The notes under the pieces: model-generated | Told to the model about the DNA's origin: nothing | The model's database searches: none | What the model saw: the letters and a program-made list of their open reading frames with translations, nothing else | Assembly: GCA_014155875.1 (NCBI GenBank) | Contig: JACEFZ010025087.1 | Span: 737,501-801,500, forward strand | Source: Cepaea nemoralis | Lineage: Eukaryota > Mollusca > Gastropoda > Stylommatophora > Helicidae | Direction: 5' to 3' | Length of the DNA: 64,000 nucleotides | Shown: positions 34,608-47,195 of the stretch, piece by piece | Layout of the letters: each line of letters begins with the position of its first letter | Numbering within the stretch: the stretch's first letter is position 1 | Translations under genes and position numbers: made by a program

Positions 34608-35038
34608 CAGTGGTTCTCAACCTTTTTCGGCCCGTGCCCCCTTCGCCATATTTTCAGAACGTCATCCCCCCCCCCCCACCTTTCGTTTTTCCACCCTAAA
34701 AATCACCCCCCCCCCCTTTTTTTTTCCCCCACATAATAATGGAAGCTAAATTTAATAGCACATAGCACATACTAGAACAAGTCTAGACGTCTACATAAAA
34801 CGTGATTTTCGTGTCTACTTACGTTATAAAATGAATTTCAGACGGGTGAGACATACAGAACCATAAAGTATGAAGAGAAAAACATCATCAAGTAATCGGT
34901 TCTTGTATTAACGCGATCTTGAAATAATCTTAATCCCCCCCCCCCCCCCCTCCCCCCCCCCCCCCCCCGCACTGGAAACCCTAAAATTCCCCCTGTGAGG
35001 GAGGGGGGTGGGAATTACCAACCGGTTGAGAAACACTG
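34608..35038. mobile_element. hAT-type MITE with 8-bp target duplication
   Basis: The left end cagtggttctcaacc and the right end ggttgagaaacactg are inverted repeats (14 of 15 match). The flanking octamers tactagtg (34600-34607) and tactagag (35039-35046) match at seven of eight positions, the duplication length of hAT elements. The 431-bp interior is non-coding, with poly(C)-rich stretches near both ends (34665-34735, 34936-34968). It would move only with a transposase supplied from elsewhere. Confidence 0.85.
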
Positions 35039-35046
35039 TACTAGAG

Positions 35047-35655
35047 TCTAGATAGAATGAACGTGTCCAGAGAAGTCTGGTTTTACGTGGAAGAAACTCG
35101 TCATCGCCCCTACTGCAGTTAATTTAAACAGTGTGGCCATGTGAGGGTCAGGAGATAAACTTTTGCTGCCAGAGATGTTCAATGATACACAATATGAGTA
35201 TTTGGCCACGGCTGAGAGCTCATCCTCAACTCCGACCTCGGCTATGACTGCGATTTGATCATTGATGTTCTCCTGATGACTTAGTCCCATGCCATCTTCT
35301 TAGATCATCAAGCATCATTTCTCTCGGTGTGTATGTGCCTTCTCTACAGCTCATCTTTCTAGTCGTCACAGTGTTCTCCAATGCCGCTCTATTCATTACA
35401 TAATCACAGAACACTGTTGGTCTGTTTCTGGTAGCTGTGTGTATTGTGTTAGCTCCCCCCGGGCATTCGTTGTTAGTTCCTCCAGCATTCCAGGCTATTC
35501 ACAACATTCGTCTTAGAAAACACAGCCCGCTATCTCCAAGCTATTCCTAACTGATTTGTTGAGATTTCAAGATTCACTGCCACACAGCAGGACAGGTTAC
35601 ATACAACATTCCAGTACTGGTTTTGTGACGTTCAACGCGATTTACTTCCTGTCAT
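35047..35655. other. No recognisable feature
   Basis: Unique DNA; an 80-aa minus-strand frame (35048-35290) has no recognised domain. Confidence 0.5.
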
Positions 35656-36047
35656 CTTCAGGAGTCAGCTATTTTTGGCCTATTCTGCCCGAGAATAATG
35701 TAAGACTTGGAAAATGAACAGGTGAGCTGAAAAACATCTGATGGCCGCGGAAATGTGGTTTCTAAGGAAAATGCACAGAATAACGTGGATAGACAGAAAA
35801 ACCAATGTGCAAGTCTTACGAGAAACAAATGAAAACCGGTGATCACTGATTAAATAAATTAGAGAACTTGGTGGCAACTTGAAAGATTGAGGGGAAAAGA
35901 ACAAGGCGAAGGTAGAGATGTAATTACCTGGTTGGCTTGGCCACCTAGTATGGTCGAGATAAGAACATAGAGCTGATCCACGACTCGGGTGATCGTGTGA
36001 CATGGTTAAACACGATCTCCCATGCTTATCGGCATGGCACATGCTGG
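35656..36047 (+). pseudogene. LINE-3 family, 3' end (5'-truncated)
   Basis: In changing frames the sequence reads 'MWFLRKMHRITWIDRKTN', then 'LENLVAT.KI' and finally 'SHAYRHGT', the conserved C-terminal order of an RTE-like LINE. Three other copies (50231-50470, 57075-57337, 63773-63826) end in the same 'AYRHGT' followed by a (GGAT)n tail. Here the tail is lost. Insertions and stops make it non-functional. Confidence 0.75.
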
Positions 36048-36418
36048 TGATGATTATGCTTAAAAGGCGTAATTGTACATCTGTTAAATTGGCAATGTCG
36101 ACGGGTTTGGGGAGCTGTTAGAGATATTAAAGTGGAAATGATGGGGACAGAGGAGCTTTCATTGTGCTGGAGATTTGAGAAGGTCGACACTTGGCACCGG
36201 GCGTGGAATATTTAACTCCAGTGTCTGCTCGGTGCTGCTGTGTGGGTCTGTGACATGGAGAACGACTACAAGAATGATTTAAAAACTACGAACATTCACT
36301 AATAGATGCCTGCACAGAGTGGTGTGACTGGAGTGGTGTGACGGAGTCACCCGTGCTGAGCTCATGGAGAAAGCTAAATGGGTTCTTGTGGGTCAAGCAA
36401 GACGCGAAGAAAGAAGTC

Positions 36419-36496
36419 CGGCGCTGGATGAGGCACACGGCGCTGAATGAGGCACACGGCACTGGATGGGGCACACGGCGCTGGATGAGGCACACG
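36419..36496. repeat. 20-bp minisatellite, 4 copies
   Basis: The unit cggcgctggatgaggcacac is repeated four times with single-base variants. A minus-strand 69-aa frame across it is a product of the repeat. Confidence 0.9.
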
Positions 36497-37046
36497 CTAA
36501 GCCTGCCTGGGGATAGATGGTTTGGCGAAGTGGTTAGGTAGTGGCTTTGTACGATGATTTCAGCAGGCCGCTTTGCGAAAAGAGACTAAACTATATGGGA
36601 TAACAGTCGTTGCAATGAACTAGATCCTCGGGTTAAACAAAATAAATAACTAAATACCGTATCTGGAGCCGAGAAGGCAAACCAAATAGTGGGAGACTGT
36701 GAATTTCTCAGAAGGTGAATTTATCAGCTCATATAGAATGATGTAGACTGTCCCTTTAGTTCAGCTTAGTGAATCTGAACATCACACCTCACACTCCACT
36801 TGTTGGTCTGATACAAACATGATGGTACTCCCTGTGTAAGTTTTGCGGCAGAGGAAAAGATGTTGAGCTGCCCATAAATGTGCTGGTCGACCACGTGGCT
36901 AGGGTATTTTCGGATAATAAGCAGTCCTGATACCAATTAGGAGAGTGTACACTCCCCTGTATACCAGGTTCAAAGCTCCTAGCATTTCATTCGCCAGCCT
37001 TTAACATTTCAATAGGGCCAAGTATCCTGAGTTCAGGACCTATCAG

Positions 37047-37110
37047 CACCATCCAGCTCCCTGTCAACACCATCCAGCTCCCTGTCAACACCATCCAGCT
37101 CCCTGTCAAC
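37047..37110. repeat. 21-bp minisatellite, 3 copies
   Basis: The unit caccatccagctccctgtcaa occurs three times exactly. Around 37430-37560 there are also loose 19-bp echoes (gttgagacagatgcatc type). Elsewhere in 36500-38732 I see no gene. Confidence 0.85.
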
Positions 37111-38732
37111 ATGAAAATGCAAAAACCCTTCTATACATATTTGAAATATAATTACAGGTCATCATAATCGAAATCTCACAAACATCAGAAAAATAGAGCA
37201 AGGTGGAGGATGTTACTAAGTCACCCATCCCGCTTCTCCGGCGATGGAGCTCACTCCAATCCTGATGTATTGAGAGTGTTATTTGCACCTGGATCAACAC
37301 CTGCTCTACATTGATGTAATGAAGTCATAAGGATATAAACTCATGAAAGACAAGGACAGAAAGATAAGGAGGTCAGCAGAATTAGACCAAGTTGTCCCGT
37401 GGTGTAACACAGACATGGTGTGATAGAGACATTAGGTTGAGATGAGGTTATCCTGTTGAGACAGATGCATCTAGTTAAGACGATGACATCCGGTTTAGAC
37501 ACAGGCATCACGATAAGACAACAGGCGTGTTTAGATAAAGGCATGTTGATATAAGGTCAGTATGCCAACCCATCATCCCACGTCCGTATGGCAAAGTTGG
37601 CCTTTATTCTCCTCAGATCAGATCTGGTTCACCAGTGGCCCCTTTCATCTCCTCCTTCTCACTGGGGAAAATCTCGAACACCGTCACCAGCAGTTATGGG
37701 GATCATTGATAGACCACTTGTACATGTGAAACAATTCACATGAAGAAACAAACATATACTCATTCATGAATTAAGCAGGATCCATCCAATACATATCCCT
37801 AACTCATCAGCAAAAGTTCGAACACAAGAACTCCTTTTGGTCTATTCCCAACTCAACTCTTAGAAATGGGTAGTTGTCGACCGCTGTTTGAACACGGTTG
37901 CAAGCATATCAAGAGCACCAATTCAGGAATGAATTGCACTACAGCAAAACCTTAAGACTGCTGTTTGCAATTCACTGAACATAAATATTCACCACGTCCC
38001 TAACCAATCATTGTGCAACAAGCATTGGCATAAGGGACACATCTTGCAAGTCATCTGGGTATATGGTACATTATTCTTTCATCTCTTATGAGATTATAGC
38101 TCATAAAATGAACATGGCAATCACTTAAATACTCCCCGCATCTTCATGAAAAAGAGTACATTACATGATCAATCACACATTCTGAGCACAAGAGTTGTAA
38201 AACACAGACTCACAAGAACTTTCCACAGTTGGAGTAAGAATCTGCAATGAAGTGCATCCAAGGGAATAGTCCTACAACACATAGAAAAGATGCAAATATG
38301 CATTGAAAGTGAGATTACACTCACAAGCATAAAGCAACGACACATAGCAGACAAACGTTAAACATGGTAAAACTTCAGCGGAACAGGCATGTCATGTCTA
38401 CAGAAAGCGAGCAAATCAGGCTATCCTCAATCTCAATGAAGTTCTGATTTCACAGTGTCACAATTCACTCACAAAAACACTGACACCTGCACTCGCTTTC
38501 ATCCAGAAGCACAGTCATAGTATTTACAATGTATTTATAAGCCTTACCTGAGGTATAGAGAGCGAAATTGGCCAATATAAAGAAATATGTTCCACTGGTC
38601 TCGGAGAGGGACTTGTCATACTGACATTTTCTGGGCAAGTGACAACTAAGTTTAGGACGGGTTCCTGCAAGCTTGGCCGGAACTTTCGCGACCTATGGTC
38701 GGGCTCACTTTAGGGCTCATTTTGTTTTCTTT

Positions 38733-38958
38733 CGCATATCCTTTACAGGACATCGCTGTCAACAGCAGCATCTTTCAGCTGTCTGTTGATTTCTTGGCAA
38801 GATTACGCTCAGTAGTTTGCCATTGCTTTCTGAGCGGCCGGCTCAGTTATCCTGCAAGTCACCAGCGGGGGACGAACCGCTTTCAGTTCTCGCCTGCTAC
38901 GAGACTCTGCGTGATAAACGGGATTACGGAGAAAGTGGTGTTACCCCTCGGCCAGAGA
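38733..38958 (-). mobile_element. SINE-B (shares 3' body with SINE-A)
   Basis: On the minus strand the 3' half carries the common core (agaaagcaatggcaaactac) and the common end (cctgtaaaggatatgcga). The 5' part differs from SINE-A and has its own B-box-like cggttcgtcccc near 38877. Other copies with this head are at about 39240 and 60722. It contains no protein; the 98-aa plus-strand frame across it is antisense noise. Confidence 0.8.
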
Positions 38959-39239
38959 GAACGGCCTAGGACTCATACCCAGTCAATATAAGGAGCATCT
39001 ACCTAGTACCCTGTTTTTCCAATTCCAGGAAATCGGTGAAGGACGAAGCAAATATGCCACAGAGGCCCCTCTTGCACGACTTAGGGAGCATCAGGCGTCA
39101 GGTCAGTGAGGATCCTGTGGACGTCTTAGGGTCTACTGGACATATGGTGCTTGACCAATCAGCCATCGGTGGGTGATATGGTCAGTATCGCGTCGACCAC
39201 TTTTACTTTCCAAGACATGTCCTGGTTCCCATGTAAGGC

Positions 39240-39426
39240 TAGGACGAGAATTGGAAGTGGTTCTATCCGCGTTGGTGACTTGCGGGATAACTGAGCGGCC
39301 GCTCAGAAAGCAATGGCAAACTACTGAGCGTAATCTTGCCAAGAAATCAACAAACCGCTGAAAGATGCTGATGTTGACAGCGATGTCCTGTAAAAAGGAT
39401 ATGCGAATTTAAAAAAAAAAAAAAAA
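39240..39426 (+). mobile_element. SINE-B with poly(A) tail
   Basis: Body 'gagcggccgctcagaaagca', core 'atggcaaactactgagcg' and 3' end 'aaaggatatgcgaattt' are followed by 16 A. It stands in opposite orientation to the copy at 38733-38958, about 0.3 kb away. The true 5' end may lie further upstream, near 39178, because a stretch there (gtcagtatc...cgacc) recurs at 60426. Confidence 0.78.
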
Positions 39427-40208
39427 TCGTTGAGGAGCAAACGAAAAGATCACATTATACCGAAATTGTTCCCTAATCTATCAGTGGCTGTAGAACACAT
39501 TCGCATCACAGAAGGATCCCGTTATATTTGCAATGATTTATCTTTGACCTAATCTTTCGTCTCCTTGAGTTAATACTCCTCTGCCCTATGGCCGTTGTGT
39601 TCTAAAATACGCAAGTCGCTGGATCAGCACGGAACTTATCCACATCCAAATGATTAATGAGAATTAACTCCCTCATTTGCTCAGCCAAGCAGATTCTGCA
39701 TGTAGGCCTCCCTATTTCCTCTTCTCATTTGACTGTTCAATTTACTAATGTTTCTTGCCAGGGTTAATCATATTTGCTGAGAAATAGACGACGCCAGGTC
39801 TCGTCTCCCCGCAACCTCCTTCTGGCTCCCTCACTGGCAGAGTTATGTCCACTTGAGATAAAATGTCGCCGCCGGGCTAGCGATACACTTACCCCCCCCC
39901 CCCCCCCCCCCCCCTCCCACCCCAGTACCAGAGACTTGTATATAATATTAGCAGCGGCTATGAGGCGCGAATATATGTGAATTCATATACGATAATCATT
40001 TGAGATAAGTAAATGTTCACAACTACCAGAGAAATGACACGGCTGGGAGAAAAGTAATGAACCCGCCAACAGAGGAAAATGTAAATGAAGTTTTCATAAC
40101 AGAAATATACATAGGCTAGCAGAATCAATCACCTGAGCGCTGGTATCTATTTGAGGAGCATAGCATGAATATACATTCAGAATCATACATTAATGCATGA
40201 TTGTCGTG
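39427..40208. other. Unique DNA with poly(C)
   Basis: Nothing recognisable except a C run at 39892-39914. Confidence 0.6.
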
Positions 40209-40230
40209 TTGACAGTGTATATGTGAGGAC

Positions 40231-40286
<56 letters not shown>

Positions 40287-40344
40287 ATGTTATGTGTATT
40301 ACAATGTATGTATGTGTATGTAGAATGTATGTATGCGTATTACA

Positions 40345-40383
<39 letters not shown>

Positions 40384-40441
40384 ATGTTAAGTGTATTACA
40401 ATGTGTGTATGCGTATGTAGATAGAATGTATGCGTATTACA

Positions 40442-40478
<37 letters not shown>

Positions 40479-40735
40479 ATGTATGTATGTGTATGTAGAA
40501 TGTATGTATGCGTATGTACAATCTATGTGTTTGAAAGTAGAATATATTTATGTGTATGTGCAATGTATGCATGTGTACGTAGAAAGTATATGTTTGTAGA
40601 ATATATGTATGTGTATGTGGAATGTACGTGTGCAGAATATATGTATATGTATGTGGTATGTATGTGAATGTAGAATGTATGTATGTGTATGCTGAATGTA
40701 TGCATATGTAGAATGTAGTATGTCTATGCTGAAAG
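40209..40735. repeat. (TG)n tracts within a higher-order repeat
   Basis: Three (TG)n runs (about 40215-40282, 40350-40380, 40446-40475) alternate with 'tagaatgt.atgtgtattacaatgt' units, then grade into 'gtatgtagaatgtatgtatg' units up to 40735. Cys/Val/Tyr-rich frames here are artefacts. Confidence 0.9.
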
Positions 40736-40737
40736 TC

Positions 40738-41070
40738 TCATCTCATCTCATCTCATCATGTTCCTCTTGTTCTCGCGGTGTCGAGATGAAGTATAAACAG
40801 CGGGAGAGATCCCGCTTATGAGCTTCATGTATCGATATTTCTATGGACTCTGTTATTCCCTGCGTCCATCGTTTACGTGGTCGGCCTCTTCCTCTGCTTC
40901 CCTCTGGTCTGTACAGCATTGCTTGTTGTGGTATACTGTTAGTTGGTACCCTACTTGCATGGCTAAACCATTTGACTTGCTGCCTTCTAATAAAATCTAG
41001 TGCAGCTTTAACCCCCACTTTAGTCCTGATTTCTTCATTTCTGATCTTATCTCTTCTTGATACATACTGA
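40738..41070 (-). pseudogene. LINE-2 family 3' end, 5'-truncated
   Basis: On the minus strand a frame reads 'SRRDKIRNEEIRTKVGVKAAL', 'QQVKWFSHAS', 'RGRGRPRKRWT' and ends near 'TPREQEEHDEM', followed by the (TGAGA)n-type tail (40738-40757). It matches the end of the 13.5-14.76 kb copy closely and keeps an open frame where that copy has stops. Loss of the 5' part is typical of incomplete target-primed reverse transcription. From 41071 to 41297 there is unique DNA with a C-rich patch. Confidence 0.88.
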
Positions 41071-41297
41071 ACATAAAGAGTAGACACCTATATTTTCTTC
41101 ACGGCAAACCATGAACACCAAAAATGATTGCCAGACAGCATCATCATGTGCCCTGTCAGCTGGCCTAGTCGTCCATGTCACTACACAGTTACTTGGCGGC
41201 TGGGATCAACTCTGCTGATGGTGTTCTTCCATGCCATTAGTTCACCTAGCATCAAGTCTCCACGTCCATTTCTGCCCCCCCCCCTGATCTTTCCAGT

Positions 41298-42300
41298 CGT
41301 CATGATGTGTCCCTGTCATGATGTGTCCCTGTCATGATGTGTCCCTGTCATGATGTGTCCCTGTCATGATGTGTTCCCGTCATGATGTATTCCCGTCATG
41401 ATGTGTTCCCGTCATAATGTGTCCCTGTCATGAGGTGTCCCTGTCATGAGGTGTCCCTGTCATGAGGTGTCCCTGTCATGATGTGTTCCTGTCATGATTT
41501 GTCCCTGTCATGATTTGTCCCTGTCATGATGTGTTCTCGTCATGATGTGTTCCCGTCATGATGTGTCCCTGTCATGAGGTGTCCCTGTCATGATGTGTCC
41601 CTGTCATGATGTGTCCCTGTCATGATATGTCCCTATCATGATGTGTTCCCGTCATGATGTGTTCCCGTCATGATGTGTTCCTGTCATGATGTGTTATGAT
41701 GTGTCCCTGCCATGATGTGTCCCTGTCATGATGTGCTCCCTTCATGATGTGTTCCTGTCATGATGTGTTATGATGTGTTCCTGTCATGAGTGTTATGATG
41801 TGTCCCTGTCATGATGTGTTCCCGTCACGATGTGCTCCCTTCATGATGTGTTCCGATCATGATGTGTTCCTATCATGATGTGTCCCTGTCATGATGTTTT
41901 CTTGTCATGATGTGTTCCGGTCACAATGTGTTTCTGTCATGATGTGTTCCTGTCATGATGTTTTCCCGTCATGATGTGTTCCTGTCATTATGTTTTCCCG
42001 TCATGATGTGTTCCCGTCATGATGTGTTCCTTCATGATGTGTTCCCGTCTTGATGTGTTCCCGTCATGATGTGTTCCCGTCATGATGTTTTCCCTTCATG
42101 ATGTTTTCCCGTCATGGTGTGTTCCTGTTATGATATGTTCCCGTCATGATTGCTTCCCGTCATGATGTGTTCCCTTCATGATGTGTTCCTGTCATGATGT
42201 GTTCCCGTCATGATGTGTTCCTGTCATCATGTGTTCCTGTCATCATGTTTTCCTATCATGTTGATTTCCTGACGTTATGATCTGTTCCAGTAGTCATGCT
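41298..42300. repeat. 16-bp minisatellite, about 60 copies
   Basis: The unit is tcatgatgtgtccctg with a main alternative tcatgatgtgttcccg. The 'tccctg' type dominates the first third and the 'ttcccg/ttcctg' type the rest. The array degrades toward its right end. Confidence 0.95.
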
Positions 42301-42504
42301 GTTTTACAGTGCCCACGGTATTTTCCAGTGGTCATTCTGTTTTCCAGTGTCTCAATTCTCATAACATGATCTTCAAATGCTGTTTCTTTTTTTTTTTTTG
42401 TGTGGTTGTATTTCATATTCTAGTTTCATTACAATCGATGATAGAAAAAAAGGCTGCATTAGAATATGACAATATATCTAGAAAGCAGGTGTGTGTGGTA
42501 CTTG

Positions 42505-42549
42505 GGAGAGAGTGAGAGAGAGAGGGGGGAAGAGAGGAGGGAAGAGAGG

Positions 42550-42587
<38 letters not shown>

Positions 42588-42637
42588 GAAAAAGGGTCTA
42601 GAGAGAGGGGGAAATAGATAGAGAGAAATAATGATGA

Positions 42638-42724
<87 letters not shown>
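42505..42724. repeat. (GA)n-rich microsatellite
   Basis: A purine-only GA tract with short interruptions; the last 80 bp are pure GA. Confidence 0.95.
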
Positions 42725-42730
<6 letters not shown>

Positions 42731-42899
42731 TGGGAGTGTTCGTATGTCTATTTACTAATGTAAATTGTGTTTAGACCTAGTTTGTGCTGATCCTGAAGAA
42801 TATCCCTAAGATCGAAACTTCAGATTCGTTGTGTTATGAAATAGCTTTTTTGTTACACATTTGCTTTAAGTTATCTAAGCATTATTAATATTTTTACTA

Positions 42900-42901
<2 letters not shown>

Positions 42902-42951
<50 letters not shown>

Positions 42952-42972
42952 AATAATTATTATTATTATTCA
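42902..42972. repeat. (TTA)n microsatellite
   Basis: About 48 bp of pure TTA repeat, then imperfect ATT units. Confidence 0.95.
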
Positions 42973-43082
42973 TAATTTTCATAATATTCATATTATCATT
43001 TCTTTTCTCGATTCATCTCCACACTTCATTTCTAATTACCGCGCTTGAGTTCGTTGTAAGGTATGTTAATGGTGATGTATTT

Positions 43083-43124
43083 ATCTCTCTATTTCTCCCT
43101 CTTTCTCCCTCCCCCCCCTCTCTC

Positions 43125-43163
<39 letters not shown>

Positions 43164-43164
43164 A
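43083..43164. repeat. (CT)n-rich microsatellite
   Basis: A pyrimidine-only tract ending in pure CT. From 43165 to 43845 there is unique DNA with no supported gene. Confidence 0.95.
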
Positions 43165-43845
43165 TGTTGCTCTGAGGATCCTCACATGCCTAACTGTTTT
43201 TATTCTACTGTCATTAGACTGTTCCAGGCGATCGTTGTTAATTACTCAACAGTTATAGTTAATAACAAGTTCAACGCAGACTGGTACACAATGAAATAAA
43301 CAGCCGCAAGAGAAAAATATATATGTAATTGCTTGTCTGCGGCAATTGGGCGATATGACTTAGCCTGCAGCACCCTGGGCATGACTGCGATCGTTTGTAA
43401 AGCTACGATGCATTGTATTTGCAATGCCGGGGTCTCCCTTGTGCATACCAAGATCACGCACATAGTTTTACTCTGTACGCGCTATAGTTTCACTAGCTGA
43501 TTCTGGTGCTGTGAGCAGTCCCAGAACACACTCAGTTACTGAGATAATCAGATGTTGATAGTGTATGATCAAGATTCTTTGCTCCATGCCCATTACTGTC
43601 ATAGTCTTCAGTGCACCAAGTCACTTCCTAGATACAATAACGAACAACTCCCTCCGCATGATTCCTGCATGAGAGGCTTTGATGAGTCCCGAGAAGTTAG
43701 CATCAACACTTCTGTTGGCTATAGATGGCTCTAACGGGGTTAGATATAACTCCATATATAGAGGGGAAAACATGCGTATGGTGGGGCCCACACATCTAAA
43801 GTATAATTATAATAATTTAAAATTATCTTTTGTGTGAAACCATGT

Positions 43846-44010
43846 TCTTTACTGTGACACCAAATATCTTTCTCGTGACACCGAACAGCTTTCTTGTGAC
43901 ATCATATATCTTTCTTGTGACATCATATATCTTTCATGTGACAGCATACATCTTTCATGTAACACCATACGTCTTTCCTGTGACAATATACATCTTCCTG
44001 TGACACTATA
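43846..44010. repeat. 21-bp minisatellite, about 8 copies
   Basis: The unit ctttcttgtgacatcatatat has variants (catgtgacagcatac, ctgtgacaatatac). Confidence 0.88.
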
Positions 44011-44164
44011 CAAATGTGAGTCGTGGATTATTTCTCCATTTCTCAGGAATACGATCGGGTGTTTGAACATACATGTTTCAGGAAAGTTTTAGAATGTCGT
44101 TGGCCGAACAGAAGTCAAATACCGCCATTCTACATGTGAACATGGACAAAAACTGGCTCACTGG

Positions 44165-45545
44165 ACAAGAAGAGAACAGTGTCATGTCTCGGAGACTGAC
44201 ATACTTCTGCCATAATAAACCTCACAGTGCTGGGAAAGAGCTGACACACAGTGTCATGTCTGCCATAATAAACCTCACAGTGCTGGGAAAGAGCTCACAC
44301 ACAGTGTCATGTCTCGGAGACTGACATACTTCTGCCATAATAAACCTCACAGTGCTTGGAAAGAGCTGACACACAATGTCATGTCTGCCATAGTAAACCT
44401 CACAGTGCTCTGAAAGAGCACGCACACAGTGTCATGTCTGTCATAGTAAACCTCACAGTGCTGGGAAAGAGCTCACACACAGTGTCATGTCTGCCATAGT
44501 AAACCTCACAGTGCTCTGAAAGAGCTCGCACACAGTGTCATGTCTGTCATAGTAAACCTCACAGTGCTGGGAAAGAGCTCACACACAGTGTCATGTCTGC
44601 CATAATAAACCTCACAATTCTGGGAAAGAGCTGACACACCGTATCATGTCTCGGAGACTGACATACTTCTGCCATAATAAACCTCACAGTGCTGGAAAAG
44701 AGTTGACACACAATGTCATGTCTGCCATAGTAAACCTCACAGTGCTCTGAAAGAGCACGCACACAGTGTCATGTCTGTCCTAGTAAACCTCACAGTGCTG
44801 GGAAAGAGCTCACACACAGTGTCATGTCTGCCATAATAAACCTCACAGTGCTGGAAAGAGCTGACACACAGTGTCTTGTCTGCCATAGTAAACCTCACAG
44901 TGCTGGGAAAGAGCTCACACACAGTGTCATGTCTCGGAGACTGACATACTTCTGCCATAATAAACCTCACAGTGCTAGGAAAGAGTTGACACACAATGTC
45001 ATGTCTGCCATAGTAAACCTCACAGTGCTCTGAAAGAGCTCGCACACAGTGTCATGTCTGTCATAGTAAACCTCACAGTGCTGGGAAAGAGCTCACACAC
45101 AGTGTCATGTCTGCCATAATAAATCTCACAATGCTGGAAAGAGATGACACACCGTATCATGTCTCGGATGCTGACATACTTATGCCATAATAAACTTCAC
45201 AGTGCTGGGAAAGAGTTGACACACAATGTCATGTCTGCCATAGTAAACCTCACAGTGCTCTGAAAGAGCTCGCACACAGTGTCATGTCTGTCATAGTAAA
45301 CCTCACAGTGCTGGGAAAGAGCTCACACACAGTGTCATGTCTGCCATAATAAACCTCACAATGCTGGGAAAGAGATGACACACCGTATCATGTCTCGGAT
45401 GCTGACATACATCTGCCATAATAAACCTCACAGTGCTGGAAAAGAGCTGACACACAGTGTCATGTCTGCCAAAATAAACCTTACAGTGCTGGGAAAGAGC
45501 TGACACACAGTGTCATGTCTGCCATAGTAAACCTCACAGTGCTGA
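44165..45545. repeat. 53-bp satellite-like array with longer variant units
   Basis: The unit contains 'gaaagagctcacacacag', 'tgtcatgtctgccataataa' and 'acctcacagtgct'. At intervals a longer unit carries the extra segment 'cggagactgacatacttc'. About two dozen units give a partial higher-order pattern. Repeated minus-strand frames of 66-102 aa across it are not genes. Confidence 0.95.
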
Positions 45546-45689
45546 GAGAGCCAAGTTATGACTGCAATTAGCGCAATAGAGGTTGAATACTCATTGCATG
45601 CATGCTTCCATCGCCAGGCCAGGCGGGGTGACGTACACATATATGAGTAACATGAAGGGTGGAGACTTTGAGGAAATGGTTCCGTGTTT

Positions 45690-46757
45690 CAACCTAAGCA
45701 TGAATACGACAGAAATACCCCAGGATTGGCTGCACAGCTACCTCAATCTCAAAGCCAGGTAAGAATCTCTCACTTAATGGATACAAAACACTTTTGGCAA
45801 AGTCCTCGAAAAGATAACCCACAGGCTCTAGCGAAATTTGGAAAATCGTAATCTGCTACCCAAAGAGCTTTGGAGTTACCGGTCTGGGACGGACACTTGG
45901 GCCAATGCGGCAACTTTTGCATTTGATGTCTATGAGCGCTTCCATGATAAACAGGAGACAGTGGCGGTAGCTCTTAACCTGGAGAATGCGTATAACAGGG
46001 TCAGGTATGATCGGTTGATATTACACTCTGTTGAACATGGAGGTCTAGCCTTGCCTTGTCATGTGGATTGCGGCAGTCCATTATGAGCGTAAAGTTGCAC
46101 TGCGCATGGGTTCTGGACTTCTGATCCCTGTACGATTACACCTGGGTTGTCACAGGGATCTGCCATGTTCCCAGTGCGCGTTAATGTCTACACCAGCAAA
46201 GTTGCAGCTTTTGAGATACAAGCTGTTGGTAGGATCTTGACATTTGCAGATGATGTGCTGGTGTACAGACAGGGAGAGTCTGGCTGCAGATTTACAGGTT
46301 GCAGTAAACAGGGTGGCGAAGTGGTGCAGGGACCCAGGGATCGTTATAAACCCAAACAAGGCCTCGGTTGTGTGGTACTCCCTGGATAACCAGACTGTAG
46401 AGGCTGATGTCCCGTGTACTATATTAAGTGGGTGTCCTCTCAGTAGAAAGAGCAAATTAAAGTATTTGGGTATTACCATTGTCTTTTAAAGATTATTTGA
46501 AGGCTTTGGTGGTGAATGGCGTTAGAGGACTTAATGATTTGAGGGCGATGGCAGCAACCAGGGTAGAGCAGAGGATGCTGTACGAGCTCTTTCAGCAGTT
46601 AATAATTTATGTCATTGAGTGTGGTTTAGAGCTGACTGAGACACAGATGCATGTAACTGTGCCATTAGTCAAGAGAAAGCTAAACATTCCCTGCAGGAGT
46701 GCCCAATATGCTCCAGTTGACTGCTATTTTCTTTTATTTGTTCATATTGACATCTGA
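45690..46757 (+). pseudogene. LINE-4 family non-LTR reverse transcriptase relic
   Basis: Pieces in different frames give the RT order: 'SYRSGTDTWANAATFAFDVYE' with 'VAVALNLENAYNRV' (45885-46000; the first catalytic position reads N-L-E-N), 'LSQGSAMFPV' (about 46145), 'FADDVLVY' (about 46240, catalytic pair), 'AKWCRDPGIVINPNKA' and 'LKYLGI' (about 46460), then 'AMAATRVEQR'. This resembles Jockey/I-type more than RTE-type LINEs. Several frameshifts are present and no endonuclease is visible. Confidence 0.8.
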
Positions 46758-47195
46758 ACGTGTATCAAGAAGAAGAAACAGAAGAAACAGAAGAAGGCGA
46801 AGAATATACGAACATTATATTATTTTATATATTTTAGTTATAGTTTTTATGGCATAGCTGTAGTTTTCTTGATGGTTTCTTATACTGAGACAGTTAAAGA
46901 CACTTTTTAATCAACACGCCAGTCTTGTCTGAGCTTGTTTATTTCGTTGGACAATTAAATTACTTATTATTGTGTTCTTCTAATCTGCATTATACCTGCA
47001 TTTATCAAGCTATAATTACAGTGTACAATAAAAGACATGCACGGCGGTTAGTGTCATTACAATCACGCCGTTTAGCGACGCTGGATGCGCCAGTACAATC
47101 ACGCCATTTATCGCCGCTGGATGCGCCATTATTGTCATCTTGTTGTACACACTATAGATGATGTTTGTTGTGTAGTGGTGTTCTTGTTTCGCGCT
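46758..47195. other. Unique DNA with a 37-bp duplication
   Basis: A GAA-rich stretch (46770-46800) follows the LINE relic. At 47055-47132 a unit with 'acaatcacgcc' and 'cgctggatgcgcca' is present twice. No gene is seen. Confidence 0.65.

Noticed and set aside
36515..36660. tRNA-like SINE ('ttggcgaagtggttagg' near 36521)
   Set aside because: There is an A-box look, but no convincing B box, no second copy and no target duplication.
40333..40667. Cys/Val/Tyr-rich small proteins
   Set aside because: Products of (TG)n and related repeats, open in several frames.
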